The notes under the pieces: model-generated | Told to the model about the DNA's origin: nothing | The model's database searches: none | What the model saw: only the letters and a program-made list of their open reading frames with translations | Position numbers and translations under genes: made by a program | Source: Bacillota bacterium | Lineage (GTDB): Bacteria; Bacillota; UBA4882; UBA8346 | Reading direction: 5' to 3' | DNA length: 64,000 bases | NCBI GenBank assembly: GCA_023410535.1 | Contig: JAEYPR010000016.1 | Span: 1-64,000 of the forward strand | In this document: positions 8,843 through 17,393 of the stretch, in pieces | How positions within the stretch are numbered: position 1 is the first letter of the stretch | Layout: each line of letters starts with the position of its first letter

Positions 8843-10450
8843 TTATGTCCGGGAGCGAAACTCCGTCGGCGTGCACCCGGTGTACTTTTTAAAACAAATC
8901 CCGAAATAATGGGGATTGGCGAAGCCGGTCCGCTCGGCGATCTCGTAATTTTTCAGATCGGTGTTGCGCATCATTTGGCAGGCTTGATCGATCCGCAGTT
9001 TCGCGAGGAACTCGGAGAAATTGATTTGCTTTTTTTCCTTAAAGATAATACTGAGGTAGATCGGGCTGACATGGACTTCGTTGGCCACCAGCTCCAGCGA
9101 AAGCTCGGGGTTGAAGTAATTTTGCATCAGAAATTCGGTCGCCCGGTCGACGGTCACGTCTTTCCCCGAACTTCGCCCTGTTTGGGCATACTCGCAGACG
9201 CTGGTGATCAGCACCTGTATTTCCCCAAAATGCTCGGCGATGGTGTCCAGCTTCTCCAAACGTTTGGCAAAACCGGCCCAGGAATATTTCTTAAACGGAC
9301 CTTTATTCTCCTTATGAATCCGCTCCAATTCATAAACCGACTGAAAAACCAACAAGGTAATCCGCATCGCGATTAACCGAAGCTGATTCAGGGTGATCAT
9401 CCCTTGGTCCGTTAGCGCTTGCTTGATCCCCGCGACAATCTCGGAACATTCCGCCAAGGCGCCCAGCTTCAAACCGTTGCCCAAACGCTGTTCCACCTGA
9501 AAGATCACGGACAGATCCGTCTCGCCGGCCGGGGTGAGACGGTGGGCAGCGCTGTCTTGAATCACTTGATTTTTGCCCAGGAAGATCCGCATTCCCAACG
9601 CCGCGACCGCCCGCGCGTAGGAACCGTGCGTGTTTTCCAGTCCCGTATAGATGGAGCCGACCCCTATGGTCACCGTGGTTTTGAGTTTGATCTCGACATG
9701 TTGGCGGATTGTCTCAAACCAGCGGTACACGTCTTGCTCGGTCTCCTGTTCCAACTCCAGCAGGGCCACCAAATACTGGTGTTCCCCGTTGAACAGCTCG
9801 CAACGCAGCGCATCCGGTAACAATCCGTGCATCAGTTCAATGATGCTCCGTTTCAACAACTCTTGTTGCAGCACAGATGAACTATACGCTTCGTGAAAAT
9901 AGTCGTCCGCTTCCAAAACCGCTGTCACGAATTGGGGCCCTTTGAGTTTGATTCCTAAAAACTCGATCCGGTCCGTAATCTCAGCCGGTGCCAGCTTCGC
10001 TGTTAACAGCCGTTGAAAGAACTGTTGCTTCAGGAGCGGGATGCTTTCATAGACCTGCCGCTGCAGGTTTTTTTCCTTCTCAAGCTGTTCGATAGCAGCC
10101 AACACCGTCTGTAAGACGGTGTCGTTCCCATCGGTTTTCAACAGATAATCAAAGACGTTGAGGTGAATCGCCTGTTGGGCATAGTGAAAGGTCTCGAATC
10201 CCGACAACAGGATCAAACGGATCTGCGGGTATTGTTTAGCAATCGCGGAAGCCAACTCCAACCCGTCCATGACCGGCATGTCGATATCGGACAGCACGAT
10301 ATCCACTGTTTGTTCGGTCAAAATCTCCAACGCCGCTTGCCCGTCAGGAACCGCAGCCACCACCCGGACGCCATGTTCCTCCCAAGGGATACTTTCCGCG
10401 AGACCGTTTAAAATCACCCGGTCGTCTTCAACAATTAACAAATGATGCAT
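8843..10450 (-). CDS. YesN-type response regulator (REC + AraC DNA-binding domain)
   Basis: A 535-residue regulator. The N-terminal receiver has acidic residues at IVEDD, the phospho-acceptor Asp in LSDIDMP (about 55) and Lys in LLKTDG (about 105). A middle region of about 300 residues follows, and a C-terminal AraC/XylS double helix-turn-helix (about 435-535) contains EIAERTGFANPHYFGICFKK. It is the partner of the YesM-like kinase at 3376-5187 and the first gene of the sugar locus. It presumably activates the permease promoter when its substrate is sensed. RBS AAGGTG precedes the ATG. Confidence 0.92.
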   Translation of the reverse strand: MHHLLIVEDDRVILNGLAESIPWEEHGVRVVAAVPDGQAALEILTEQTVDIVLSDIDMPVMDGLELASAIAKQYPQIRLILLSGFETFHYAQQAIHLNVFDYLLKTDGNDTVLQTVLAAIEQLEKEKNLQRQVYESIPLLKQQFFQRLLTAKLAPAEITDRIEFLGIKLKGPQFVTAVLEADDYFHEAYSSSVLQQELLKRSIIELMHGLLPDALRCELFNGEHQYLVALLELEQETEQDVYRWFETIRQHVEIKLKTTVTIGVGSIYTGLENTHGSYARAVAALGMRIFLGKNQVIQDSAAHRLTPAGETDLSVIFQVEQRLGNGLKLGALAECSEIVAGIKQALTDQGMITLNQLRLIAMRITLLVFQSVYELERIHKENKGPFKKYSWAGFAKRLEKLDTIAEHFGEIQVLITSVCEYAQTGRSSGKDVTVDRATEFLMQNYFNPELSLELVANEVHVSPIYLSIIFKEKKQINFSEFLAKLRIDQACQMMRNTDLKNYEIAERTGFANPHYFGICFKKYTGCTPTEFRSRT

Positions 10451-10552
10451 CGAAACGTCACCTTCTTAGAAACTTGCTGAGTATTTAACCTGATTATCGA
10501 GGATTTTCGCGCTTTTGTATAGTTTTTTTACAAATCGGTTGGAAAAATAAAT

Positions 10553-10584
10553 AAATCCGAGGCCGGTTTGAGCGGCTCGGATTT
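10553..10584. terminator. Hairpin with A/T flanks in the 10.5 kb gap
   Basis: AAATCCGAG (10553-10561) pairs with CTCGGATTT (10576-10584), extended by GCC/GC pairing inside. On the minus strand it is followed by ATTTATTTTT, so it could end a minus-strand transcript coming from the structured island at 10733-10936. Confidence 0.55.
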
Positions 10585-10732
10585 TGGGGTTCTTGATGAT
10601 GGTGTATGGTTATTTACGGTGTGATTGAAATGTCGAAAGGCGACCTTTCCCCATATAGAATATTAACGGTGTCGCGTAAACTTTTTATCAATAAAGTTTT
10701 TGTGCGGTTCCTTTTGTAACCCTCCGCTGTCA

Positions 10733-10936
10733 ACCGGGGCTATTCCTGCCCCCGTCCCCAGGACAAAAGGGTATAATCGGATACCCTTTTGAATCCCCCG
10801 ACCCGGAACCAAGTTTCCGGGACCTCCTGATGCATCCATGTCTCGTCTGCGCCTTCCTGGCCGCTCCGTCTGGTTACTCGGTCTTGGCTTCCGTTGTCCC
10901 CTTCGCGGGACGACCGCCGTTTTTCATCCATGAAAA
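10733..10936. other. GC-rich island of stem-loops, possible structured RNA or mobile-element remnant
   Basis: About 200 bp, distinctly GC-rich between AT-rich flanks, with four successive inverted repeats: CAAAAGGGTAT/ATACCCTTTTG (10764-10791, perfect 11 bp), CCCGGAA/TTCCGGG (10802-10821), GTCCC/GGGAC (10896-10911) and TTTTCAT/ATGAAAA (10921-10936). A 63-codon minus-strand frame crosses it, but its arginine/serine/glycine-rich product looks like translated structured RNA. It matches none of tmRNA, RNase P, SRP, T-box or the common riboswitches by eye. The rest of 10451-11313 shows no convincing gene. Confidence 0.45.
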
Positions 10937-11123
10937 GAGGCGTCGTATTTGATCCATCCGTGAAATATACGAATATTAAGTAAGTTGACTGTCACAAAAG
11001 CTATTTGAACATATAATCCTACGTGATTCTATTAGAATTAATCGGTTTAAAGTTATTTCGCTCATTAGATTTCACTTCAAAACACCCATTTCCTCTGTTA
11101 ACTCCCGAATTTCCTCAAAAAAG

Positions 11124-11148
11124 AAAAAGGCAGATCTTCTTGCCTTTT
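11124..11148 (-). terminator. Probable terminator of the Spo0E-like gene
   Basis: AAAAGGCA / TGCCTTTT stem; on the minus strand it is followed by TTCTTTTTT. It lies about 165 nt after the stop codon at 11314. Confidence 0.5.
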
Positions 11149-11313
11149 CCTCCCCTTTTCCCCTTCCGCGACCCTCCGGCATGCATCATTATGTTTGCCA
11201 ATCCTGTCAAACGGTCGATTTCTTTTGATTATACACGGAGTTTATTTCATCTTATGAATTAAGGACAATAGGTCGCAGTCAATACATTTATCAATATATA
11301 CGACATATGTATC

Positions 11314-11502
11314 TTACGGTTCTTTGGCGTCTTCTTGCAGTTTGAGATACTCCACGATCAGTTTGTCCAACTCGATACTGGCAGCCAGAACGATGGAGTT
11401 GGTAGCCCCGTGGACTTTCCAAAGCTCGTTTAAACGCTTTCGACCGCTAGTGATTCGTTGTTTTAGAATTCTCATTTTGGTTTTTGAATTGATTTGCGGC
11501 AT
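11314..11502 (-). CDS. Spo0E-like aspartyl-phosphate phosphatase
   Basis: A 62-residue protein fitting the Spo0E family: a short two-helix hairpin with an arginine-rich first helix (ILKQRITSGRKRLNELWKVHG) and the signature helix ASIELDKLIVEYLK, corresponding to the SQELDxLIxxYY motif. The usual Ser-Gln is Ala-Ser here. Family members dephosphorylate Spo0A-P and block entry into sporulation, so the gene points to a spore-forming lineage. It stands alone between two gene-free stretches; the RBS (AAAGAG) is weak. Confidence 0.75.
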   Translation of the reverse strand: MPQINSKTKMRILKQRITSGRKRLNELWKVHGATNSIVLAASIELDKLIVEYLKLQEDAKEP

Positions 11503-11798
11503 GGTCTCTTTCGATTTTCCATTTACCTGTGATATAATGGATACGGTTGCATTGTTTTAGACAATACGATCCAAGGTCGTAAATGGTAATTTACATCCTG
11601 CTATTTTCTGATTTACCAATACAATCTTATGTAGCTTTTGCAAGTTAATATTAACACATGAAAGTTATTCTTACAATAGTTAATTTTAACTTTTTATTGT
11701 GTTTTTTTGCTTCTTCCAAAACCGTCATATTTATGGCTTTTTGGTAATCCTAGCTACTGCATAGGTTTCGTTATTTAGATATTGAAAGGAATCGAACC

Positions 11799-12026
11799 AT
11801 GAAGGAAGTTTTCGGACGGCGTCTGCAATCGGAAAGAGTGCTTGCCGGGAAATCACGAAAAGATATCGCCGAATATTTGGGTGTTTCCCTGACTACAATC
11901 AGTTACTGGGAGACCGGAGTGAATTACCCCAGTATCGAAATATTGATGAAACTAGCCGATCTTTATCAGGTTAGTATCGATTACTTATTAGGGCGAACTG
12001 AAGGAAAAAGATTGAATTGCGAATAA
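11799..12026 (+). CDS. XRE-family helix-turn-helix regulator
   Basis: A 75-residue protein that is almost entirely a Cro/C1-type helix-turn-helix (residues 6-62): LQSERVLAGKSRKDIAEYLG, then VSLTTISYWETGVNYPS and the closing helix LADLYQVSIDYLLGR. It has no separate ligand or multimerisation domain. RBS AAAGGAATCG precedes the ATG. No partner gene or clear operator is visible, so its target is unknown; AT-rich, gene-poor surroundings suggest an accessory region. The 11503-11798 gap upstream holds nothing else I can support. Confidence 0.85.
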   Translation: MKEVFGRRLQSERVLAGKSRKDIAEYLGVSLTTISYWETGVNYPSIEILMKLADLYQVSIDYLLGRTEGKRLNCE

Positions 12027-12039
12027 CTAGTTTAGTTAA

Positions 12040-12171
12040 TTAGGGATGTTTTAATCGTTTTTGGATTTTTAGATGCTCTTTTACGTCAAGAACTAGCCCG
12101 CTACCCGAACCCGATCCCCGCTCATAGCGAAACTCGTCTTCAAGATTTCCCATCCAATCGGCTTTGCTCAT
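12040..12171 (-). pseudogene. Possible gene fragment, 43 codons
   Basis: An open frame starting at an ATG (12171) encodes MSKADWMGNLEDEF, then a Gly-Ser run, and ends LVLDVKEHLKIQKRLKHP. The composition is protein-like, but there is no ribosome binding site and a TAG lies in frame 14 codons upstream. It may be the remnant of a larger gene. No homologue is recognised. It is arranged tail-to-tail with the XRE gene. Confidence 0.2.
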
Positions 12172-12317
12172 AAACCCGAGGTCTGCTTCTTGTTCTTTAC
12201 TACAATTCTATTTGAATCAATTTTCTGGCTGCGAAATTGAATTTCGTATATTTATATGGTATTATTTGTTAAGGAAATATCTTATGTCTAATTAGTAGTT
12301 CAAGGAGGAGAAATATC

Positions 12318-13124
12318 ATGAAGTTCAAAAAAATTTGGTTGGTTATTACATTATTCTTAATTTGCATGACGGCTTCAGTTGTCGATGCGGTTCCATTGAA
12401 CTTTTCTGGTACGATTCTAAGTAATTCAGTATTAAATGTTCCCGGTGAATTTACTGATATCCAGGCCGCATTAGATTATTTGAAAAACAAAAAAATCGCT
12501 GACGGTGTATTATTAACAATTCAAGTTGCAGATGGAGCATACAATATTAACAAAACTATATCCATCACTCATCCTGATGGTGACAAAATAAATATCATTG
12601 GTAATCCTACTAACCCAACGAATTGTACATTAAACTTCTCAAACTGTGAAAACGGGTTTTTGATTGCAAATGGAAATAGGTTGGGATTATTACAAGGTTT
12701 TTCGTTGGTTGGGGACAATATCGTAACTCGTGGGATCAATGTTTGCCAAAGTTCTGTTTTAGTTAGTTGTGATTTAATTGTACAACAATTTAAATATGAT
12801 GGAGTATTTGCAGGCACAAGTTCTAGCTTAGTTGCTACACGGGTAAATTCCTCAAATAATCAATCGGCAGGTTTCTCATCAACAGGAAATAGTTCAATGA
12901 TTACTCAATCCTGTACAGCTACGTATAACCGTTATAATGGTTTTTTAGCAAATCAAAACTCTTTTATATCGGTAAATGGTGCAACGTCAACCAATAACGG
13001 GAGTTATGGGTTTAATGCATATTCGGGTGGATTAATTCAATTATTGACATCCCAAATAACTATTAGCAATAATGGATCAGGTAATTACCCTAATACCGGT
13101 AGTGTTATTCGTAGTGATGTTTAA
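12318..13124 (+). CDS. Secreted right-handed beta-helix protein (pectate-lyase-like fold)
   Basis: A 268-residue exported protein. Residues 1-24 form a Sec signal peptide ending VDA. The opening VPGEFTDIQAALDYL is the typical first turn of pectin-lyase-like beta-helix proteins, and the rest is Asn/Ser-rich with repeated coils (SSSLVATRVNSSNNQSAGF, YNGFLANQNSFISV, YGFNAYSGG). No catalytic residues of a known polysaccharide lyase are evident, so it could be an adhesin or a phage-tail-like beta-helix. A strong RBS (AAGGAGGAG) precedes the ATG. The gene is much more AT-rich than its neighbours, suggesting horizontal transfer. Confidence 0.7.
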   Translation: MKFKKIWLVITLFLICMTASVVDAVPLNFSGTILSNSVLNVPGEFTDIQAALDYLKNKKIADGVLLTIQVADGAYNINKTISITHPDGDKINIIGNPTNPTNCTLNFSNCENGFLIANGNRLGLLQGFSLVGDNIVTRGINVCQSSVLVSCDLIVQQFKYDGVFAGTSSSLVATRVNSSNNQSAGFSSTGNSSMITQSCTATYNRYNGFLANQNSFISVNGATSTNNGSYGFNAYSGGLIQLLTSQITISNNGSGNYPNTGSVIRSDV

Positions 13125-13333
13125 AACTACACCTATAACTATTTAATAGACAGAATGAAGTAACTGATTTTGACTAAAACAACAATTACAATCGCGGTGT
13201 AGGTTCCTGACTTTGAACCATATAATTATCGCTCTCATCTGTTTTTATTTGAAGGCAGTATCAACTTCGAGTTTAAACAAAGGAGAGCTTTTTTGCCACT
13301 ATTTTGACGACTTCCCCTTTTCGAACGCTCAGC

Positions 13334-13564
13334 AAGCTGGATTTGTGGATAAATCAGCTTGCTCAGTCGCTCAGCAAGCTGGATTTGTGGATAAGTAAGC
13401 TGGATTTGTGAATAAGTCAGCTTGCTGAGTCATTCCGCAAGCTGGATTTGTGAATAAGTCAGCTGGATTTGTGGATAAGTAAGCTTGCTGAGTCGTTCCG
13501 CAAGCTGGATTTGTGAATAAGTAAGCTTGCTTAGTCGCTCAGCAAGCTGGATTTGTGGATAAGT
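13334..13564. repeat. 21-bp modular tandem repeat with seven DnaA-box-like sites
   Basis: Eleven abutting 21-bp modules in the order A B A A B A A B A B A. Module A is AAGCTGGATTT then GTGRATAAGT; module B resembles AAGCTTGCTGAGTCGTTCCG. Each A carries TGTGGATAA (four copies) or TGTGAATAA (three copies), the complements of TTATCCACA and TTATTCACA. The boxes start at 13344, 13386, 13407, 13449, 13470, 13512 and 13554: all in one orientation and spaced exactly 21 or 42 bp. AAGCT and AGCTT ends also give hairpin potential. It lies 210 bp beyond the 3' end of argS; 13125-13333 and 13565-13774 hold no gene. Confidence 0.95.
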
Positions 13565-13774
13565 GATCTATTTCTGGGGATAAACATCTTGGGTAGGCAA
13601 ATGCGGTGTTGTTCCGAAGCGGATATGTCGAAGCGATCCCAATTAAATCATGACATCAGGGGGCAAAACATCAAATTCAGCTGCTCGGGCTAGCTTGGGC
13701 AGGGAAGGTTTCCGATACCGTGAGGATTTTTGACGGGTTCGGGGTTGATGAACCCGCCCTTTAGCTCCGCCTAA

Positions 13775-15457
13775 TTACATGGTTTCAATTTTATCAATCC
13801 CCAAAAGATCAAGGCATTTGCCCGCGACATTCCGAAAAGCCGCTACCAATGCCACCCTTTCCTTGGCATACTCGCTGTGAAGCACCGGACACTCATGATA
13901 AAATTCGTTAAAGGCCTGACATAGCTCCAGGCTATACATGGCAAGGGTCGAAGGAGTCAAGCGTTCACCGGCGAGTTTGAGATACTCCGGGAATTGATAA
14001 ATCTTCTTCAAAAGGCGGGCCTCGGATTGGTTAATCTCCCAGCCTTGCCAACCCGGCGGGGTCTCCGACTTCCGGAGAATCGACGAAGCCCTGGCATAAC
14101 TGTAGAGAACGTACGGGCCGGTATCCCCTTCAAAGCGAATCGCTTCCTTGGGGTTAAAGAGCATGTTTTTACCGGTTTCGGTTTTGAGCAATTGAAATTT
14201 GATGGCGGCCAGCGCGATTTTTTGGGCCCGTTCCTTCACTTCCGAATCCGCCAGCTGATACCGGCGCCGAATTTCCTCTTCCGCCAACAACGCCGTCTCG
14301 CCGATCAGATTGTCGGCGTCCACAACCGTGCCTTCGCGGGACTTCATCTTTCCCTCCGGCAATTCGACCATGCCATAGGACAAATGATGAATTTCGCCCC
14401 GCTTATTAACATTGAGCAGCTTCAGGATTTCTTTTAACACTTTAAAATGATACTCCTGCTCGTTGCCGACAACGTAGATCGAACGGTCATACGAAAAATC
14501 CCGCATCTTTAATTGGGCAAGATAGATATCCTGCACGATATAGACCGACGTTCCGTTGGAGCGGAGCAATACTTTTTCATCCAGACCTTGGGGCGCCAAG
14601 TCGGCGACCACGGCCCCATCGGCCCGCTTGTTAAAAATCCCTTGCTCCAGCCCTTGCAGGATAATCTCGCGACCGAGCCGGTAAATTTCGCTTTCGTAAT
14701 ATTCCCGGTCAAAGCTGGTTCCAAATAAACGGAAGGTTTCATGAAAACCCGCAAATGCCCATTGATTCATGGTCCGCCACAAGGAAAGCGTCTTGGGGTC
14801 GCCCGACTCCCATTGCTCGAGCAACTCCTGGGCCTTTCGTTCGTAGGATTCGTCTTCTTTGGCTGTTTGCGCGAACCGCACATAGTAGTCCCCCACGAAG
14901 TGATCGGACTTGACCCCTTTTGCCTCGGGAGTAGCGCCCTGGCCAAAATCGCGGTAGGCCAACATCGACTTGCAGATATGAACGCCCCGGTCGTTATAAA
15001 CGCAAGTTTTATAAACTGTATTGCCCTGGTAGGCTAACAGCCGGGAGACGCTTTCGCCAATTGCCATATTGCGCAAATGTCCAAGATGAAGCGGCTTATT
15101 GGTATTCGGCGAACAATATTCGACCACTACGGTTTCATTGAGCCGGTTTCCGCCGAAATGCTCCGCCAAGGCGGCGTCTAAAACCGCCGCGGAAAACCAT
15201 TCTTTATTGAGGAAAATATTAACGTATCCCGAAACGGCTTGAACCTCGGCGACAACCGGTTCGTTCCGAAATTCCCCGGCAAGCGCTGCGGCAATCTGCA
15301 CCGGGCTTTTGCGCAGCTTCTTCGCGAGTTGGAAGCATGGCAATGCGAAATCACCCAATTTTTCGTTAGAGGGGATTTCGATCAGCGGCGCCAGTTCTGC
15401 CGCCGTCATCTCGGGCTCCAGATACTTTGCAAAAATACCGGTGATTACATCGTTCAT
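13775..15457 (-). CDS. argS: Arginyl-tRNA synthetase
   Basis: A 560-residue class I synthetase that charges tRNA-Arg with arginine. It has an N-terminal Add-1-like domain (1-90), the HIGH-type motif in SPNTNKPLHLGHLRN (about 113-127), a KMSKS-equivalent GKMKSREGTVV (about 350) and a C-terminal DALR anticodon-binding domain starting near YVLYSYARASSI. Length and motifs are complete. It is transcribed alone from an extended -10 promoter at 15520-15550; RBS AAAGGAG is 12 nt before the ATG. Confidence 0.97.
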   Translation of the reverse strand: MNDVITGIFAKYLEPEMTAAELAPLIEIPSNEKLGDFALPCFQLAKKLRKSPVQIAAALAGEFRNEPVVAEVQAVSGYVNIFLNKEWFSAAVLDAALAEHFGGNRLNETVVVEYCSPNTNKPLHLGHLRNMAIGESVSRLLAYQGNTVYKTCVYNDRGVHICKSMLAYRDFGQGATPEAKGVKSDHFVGDYYVRFAQTAKEDESYERKAQELLEQWESGDPKTLSLWRTMNQWAFAGFHETFRLFGTSFDREYYESEIYRLGREIILQGLEQGIFNKRADGAVVADLAPQGLDEKVLLRSNGTSVYIVQDIYLAQLKMRDFSYDRSIYVVGNEQEYHFKVLKEILKLLNVNKRGEIHHLSYGMVELPEGKMKSREGTVVDADNLIGETALLAEEEIRRRYQLADSEVKERAQKIALAAIKFQLLKTETGKNMLFNPKEAIRFEGDTGPYVLYSYARASSILRKSETPPGWQGWEINQSEARLLKKIYQFPEYLKLAGERLTPSTLAMYSLELCQAFNEFYHECPVLHSEYAKERVALVAAFRNVAGKCLDLLGIDKIETM

Positions 15458-15519
15458 TAGCGAATCGTGCTCCTTTTGTTAAGGTAACCAGCGATGGCTG
15501 TTTTCTCATAATTTATCAA

Positions 15520-15550
15520 ATTATACCACAACCAAATCGCCCTGCGTCAA
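15520..15550 (-). promoter_or_regulatory. Promoter of argS
   Basis: Minus strand: TTGACG (15550-15545), 19-nt spacer, TGG-TATAAT extended -10 (15525-15520). Confidence 0.65.
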
Positions 15551-15580
15551 CTAACTATCGAACAATTCGCAGTTATTTTC

Positions 15581-16336
15581 CTAAGCTTTCGTGCAAACAT
15601 ACGTCCCAAACTTCAATTCATTCGCCGCTACCCCGTTCAGATCCTGATAGGATTCGACCGCCGTGAAACCAGCGGTTTGCAAAATAGCGAGGACTTCATG
15701 GTAAGCGAAGGCTTTTTGCTTTTCGCGGTACTCGGTGATCTGGTCGGTTTGGGTATCAATCACGATACAGGTTTCGTAACGAAAACCGTCTTCGAAATAT
15801 TTTTCGCTCAAGATGAATTGCGACTCTTTTTCGCCCCAGTTGCGTTGGCGTTCGGCGGTGGTTTGCGGGGTGAGTTTCGGTCCGGCGGTCTTTAATAAAA
15901 ATTTCCCGCCGGGTTTCAAGGCCTGATAGATTCGTTCAAAATGCAGGGTCCGTTCGGCTTCGCCCATAAACCCCAGGGTATGGTTGAATGCAGAGACGAT
16001 ATCATAACCGGATTGGACCGTCAGTTCGGAACCCCGCTGCAACTCAAACGCGATCGCCAACCCTTCGGCTGCCGCCCGTTCCCGGGCGACCCGCAGATAA
16101 TCGGCGGCGACATCGATTCCCTTGACCTGATAACCCCGTTTGCCAAACTCGATGGCGTGCCGTCCGGTACCACAGCCCACATCCAACATTTGCAGCGGCG
16201 GTTTGCTGGCAAGTAACCGCTCGATCCGGTCGACTTCTTCCTGCGTTGCGCTTTCATCGGGCATACCCTTCCAAGTTAAAAAAGTAGCCTGGGCCGCCGG
16301 GTTTTCCCAACACCAGTCGATGATTTTGCGTTGCAT
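15581..16336 (-). CDS. Class I SAM-dependent methyltransferase
   Basis: A 251-residue protein with a Rossmann methyltransferase core: motif I MLDVGCGTGRHAIEFG (about 54), the acidic end of strand 2 at KGIDVA, and LKPGGKFLLK in motif III. The C-terminal part forms a beta-hairpin lid typical of ubiE/YcgJ-like small-molecule methyltransferases. The substrate is unknown. The ATG at 16336 is chosen for RBS GGAGG 5 nt upstream; an ATG two codons earlier would overlap that site. It sits downstream of tRNA-Thr, separated by a terminator. Confidence 0.8.
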   Translation of the reverse strand: MQRKIIDWCWENPAAQATFLTWKGMPDESATQEEVDRIERLLASKPPLQMLDVGCGTGRHAIEFGKRGYQVKGIDVAADYLRVARERAAAEGLAIAFELQRGSELTVQSGYDIVSAFNHTLGFMGEAERTLHFERIYQALKPGGKFLLKTAGPKLTPQTTAERQRNWGEKESQFILSEKYFEDGFRYETCIVIDTQTDQITEYREKQKAFAYHEVLAILQTAGFTAVESYQDLNGVAANELKFGTYVCTKA

Positions 16337-16473
16337 TGACACCTCCGATGGAGATTGTTGTAGGAAGGAATTCTGGGGGGAGATGGGGAAATCCTGCCAG
16401 ATTTTCTCGGGGAATTATCCTTTTCTAACCTAGATTTGTTATGATTCTAGTTGGTGTCATATCGGTATCAAAA

Positions 16474-16502
16474 AAGCCTACCAGAAAAATTCTAGTAGGC
16501 TT
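16474..16502 (-). terminator. Terminator after tRNA-Thr
   Basis: Minus strand: AAGCCTACTAG / CTGGTAGGCTT with one U-G pair, followed by TTTT. It lies 16 nt after the tRNA 3' end. Confidence 0.85.
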
Positions 16503-16517
16503 AAACCATTATCAATA

Positions 16518-16593
16518 TGGAGCCGACACCCGGACTCGAACCGGGGACCTGCGCATTACAAGTGCGCTGCTCTACCAACTGAGCCATGTCGGC
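16518..16593 (-). tRNA. tRNA-Thr (anticodon UGU), CCA encoded
   Basis: A complete 76-nt cloverleaf on the minus strand: acceptor GCCGACA/TGTCGGC, D arm with GGTAGAGC, anticodon stem GCGCA/TGCGC with loop CTTGTAA (anticodon TGT), T loop GGTTCGAGTCC, discriminator T and encoded CCA. Confidence 0.97.
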
Positions 16594-16802
16594 GTTCCTA
16601 AGGCAATAAATATATTATCATAAACCGCCAGCCATTGCAAGCAGATTCCAGTGGTAATTCCGTCATAGCAGCGGCAACTGCTGGAAACGCAAAACATGAT
16701 GCCCCCTTCTCTGCGTCGTCGCCTCGAGAGGACGGTCCAGTTTGCAATAAGCACTTCCTGGCGTAAGGGGGCGAGTCGCCCCCAAATCTCATCCACCCAA
16801 AC

Positions 16803-17228
16803 CTACTTCACAAAATTACCCCACAACACATTCACAACCTGCCACTTGTCCTCAAACTTGGCGACCTGGACATAGTCGACAAAACCGGAAGTGATCTTGG
16901 CGACCGCGAGGCCGTTGTATATGTCGTAAACCTCCACCGTGATCGGTGGTTTAGCCCGCTTTTTGGCAACCGCCACGCCGATCAGTTGTTCGCGGGTCAT
17001 CTCCAGGATCGTGTTGCCTTTGATGGTCCGCTTCACCAGACTGGGGTGAACGCCCTGAGCGATCCGGTTGCCGTCGGAGTCGAAATACCCCTCGACATAA
17101 TCCAAACACGCCTGTTTGACCGCCTTCACCTCGTCCGGATTGAACTTCTGCTCCTCGCCCGCCGCCAAGACCGACAGCCCCATCGCGAGTAACAGCATGA
17201 CTCCCAAAATAACCGCTGGACCTTTCAT
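16803..17228 (-). CDS. Exported NTF2-like (lumazine-binding-like) protein
   Basis: A 141-residue protein with a signal peptide (LLLAMGLSVLAA, cleavage near residue 22) and one NTF2/SnoaL-like cone domain: a helix VKQACLDYVEGYFDSDGNRI, a middle helix with MTREQLIGVAV, then strands ITVEVYDIYNGLAVAKI and WQVVNVLW. This matches the putative lumazine-binding group, whose characterised members bind small molecules or are of unknown function; no catalytic set is obvious. The ATG at 17228 has RBS GGGGAGGAG; an in-frame start 29 codons upstream would bury the signal peptide. Confidence 0.7.
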   Translation of the reverse strand: MKGPAVILGVMLLLAMGLSVLAAGEEQKFNPDEVKAVKQACLDYVEGYFDSDGNRIAQGVHPSLVKRTIKGNTILEMTREQLIGVAVAKKRAKPPITVEVYDIYNGLAVAKITSGFVDYVQVAKFEDKWQVVNVLWGNFVK

Positions 17229-17353
17229 TACAATCTCCTCCCCGTATTGACGATTGGACGCCGCCAACCATGATTGGTTGTCGCCTTTATCGTAATTGAT
17301 TTCCAATCTTTCCACAAGAAGGAATTTAAAGCGCTCTGGTTTACTTAAACTAA

Positions 17354-17378
17354 AAACCGTCCTTAACTTGGACGGTTT
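17354..17378 (-). terminator. Terminator of the glgA operon
   Basis: Perfect AAACCGTCC / GGACGGTTT stem with a T-rich minus-strand tail, 16 nt past the stop codon of the GalT-like gene. Confidence 0.85.
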
Positions 17379-17393
17379 CGAAGTTTCCTTTAA

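Noticed and set aside
10740..10931. A 63-codon minus-strand ORF
   Set aside because: It coincides with four hairpins, has no ribosome site and gives a low-complexity Arg/Ser/Gly-rich product.
13334..13564. CRISPR array
   Set aside because: Modules abut without unique spacers, the period is 21 bp, and no cas gene is in the window. The same applies to the other two arrays.
13733..13759. A terminator for argS
   Set aside because: GACGGGTTC/GAACCCGCC forms a stem, but the minus strand continues with AAAAATCC rather than a T run.
16441..16623. A 60-codon plus-strand ORF
   Set aside because: It reads antisense through tRNA-Thr and its terminator.
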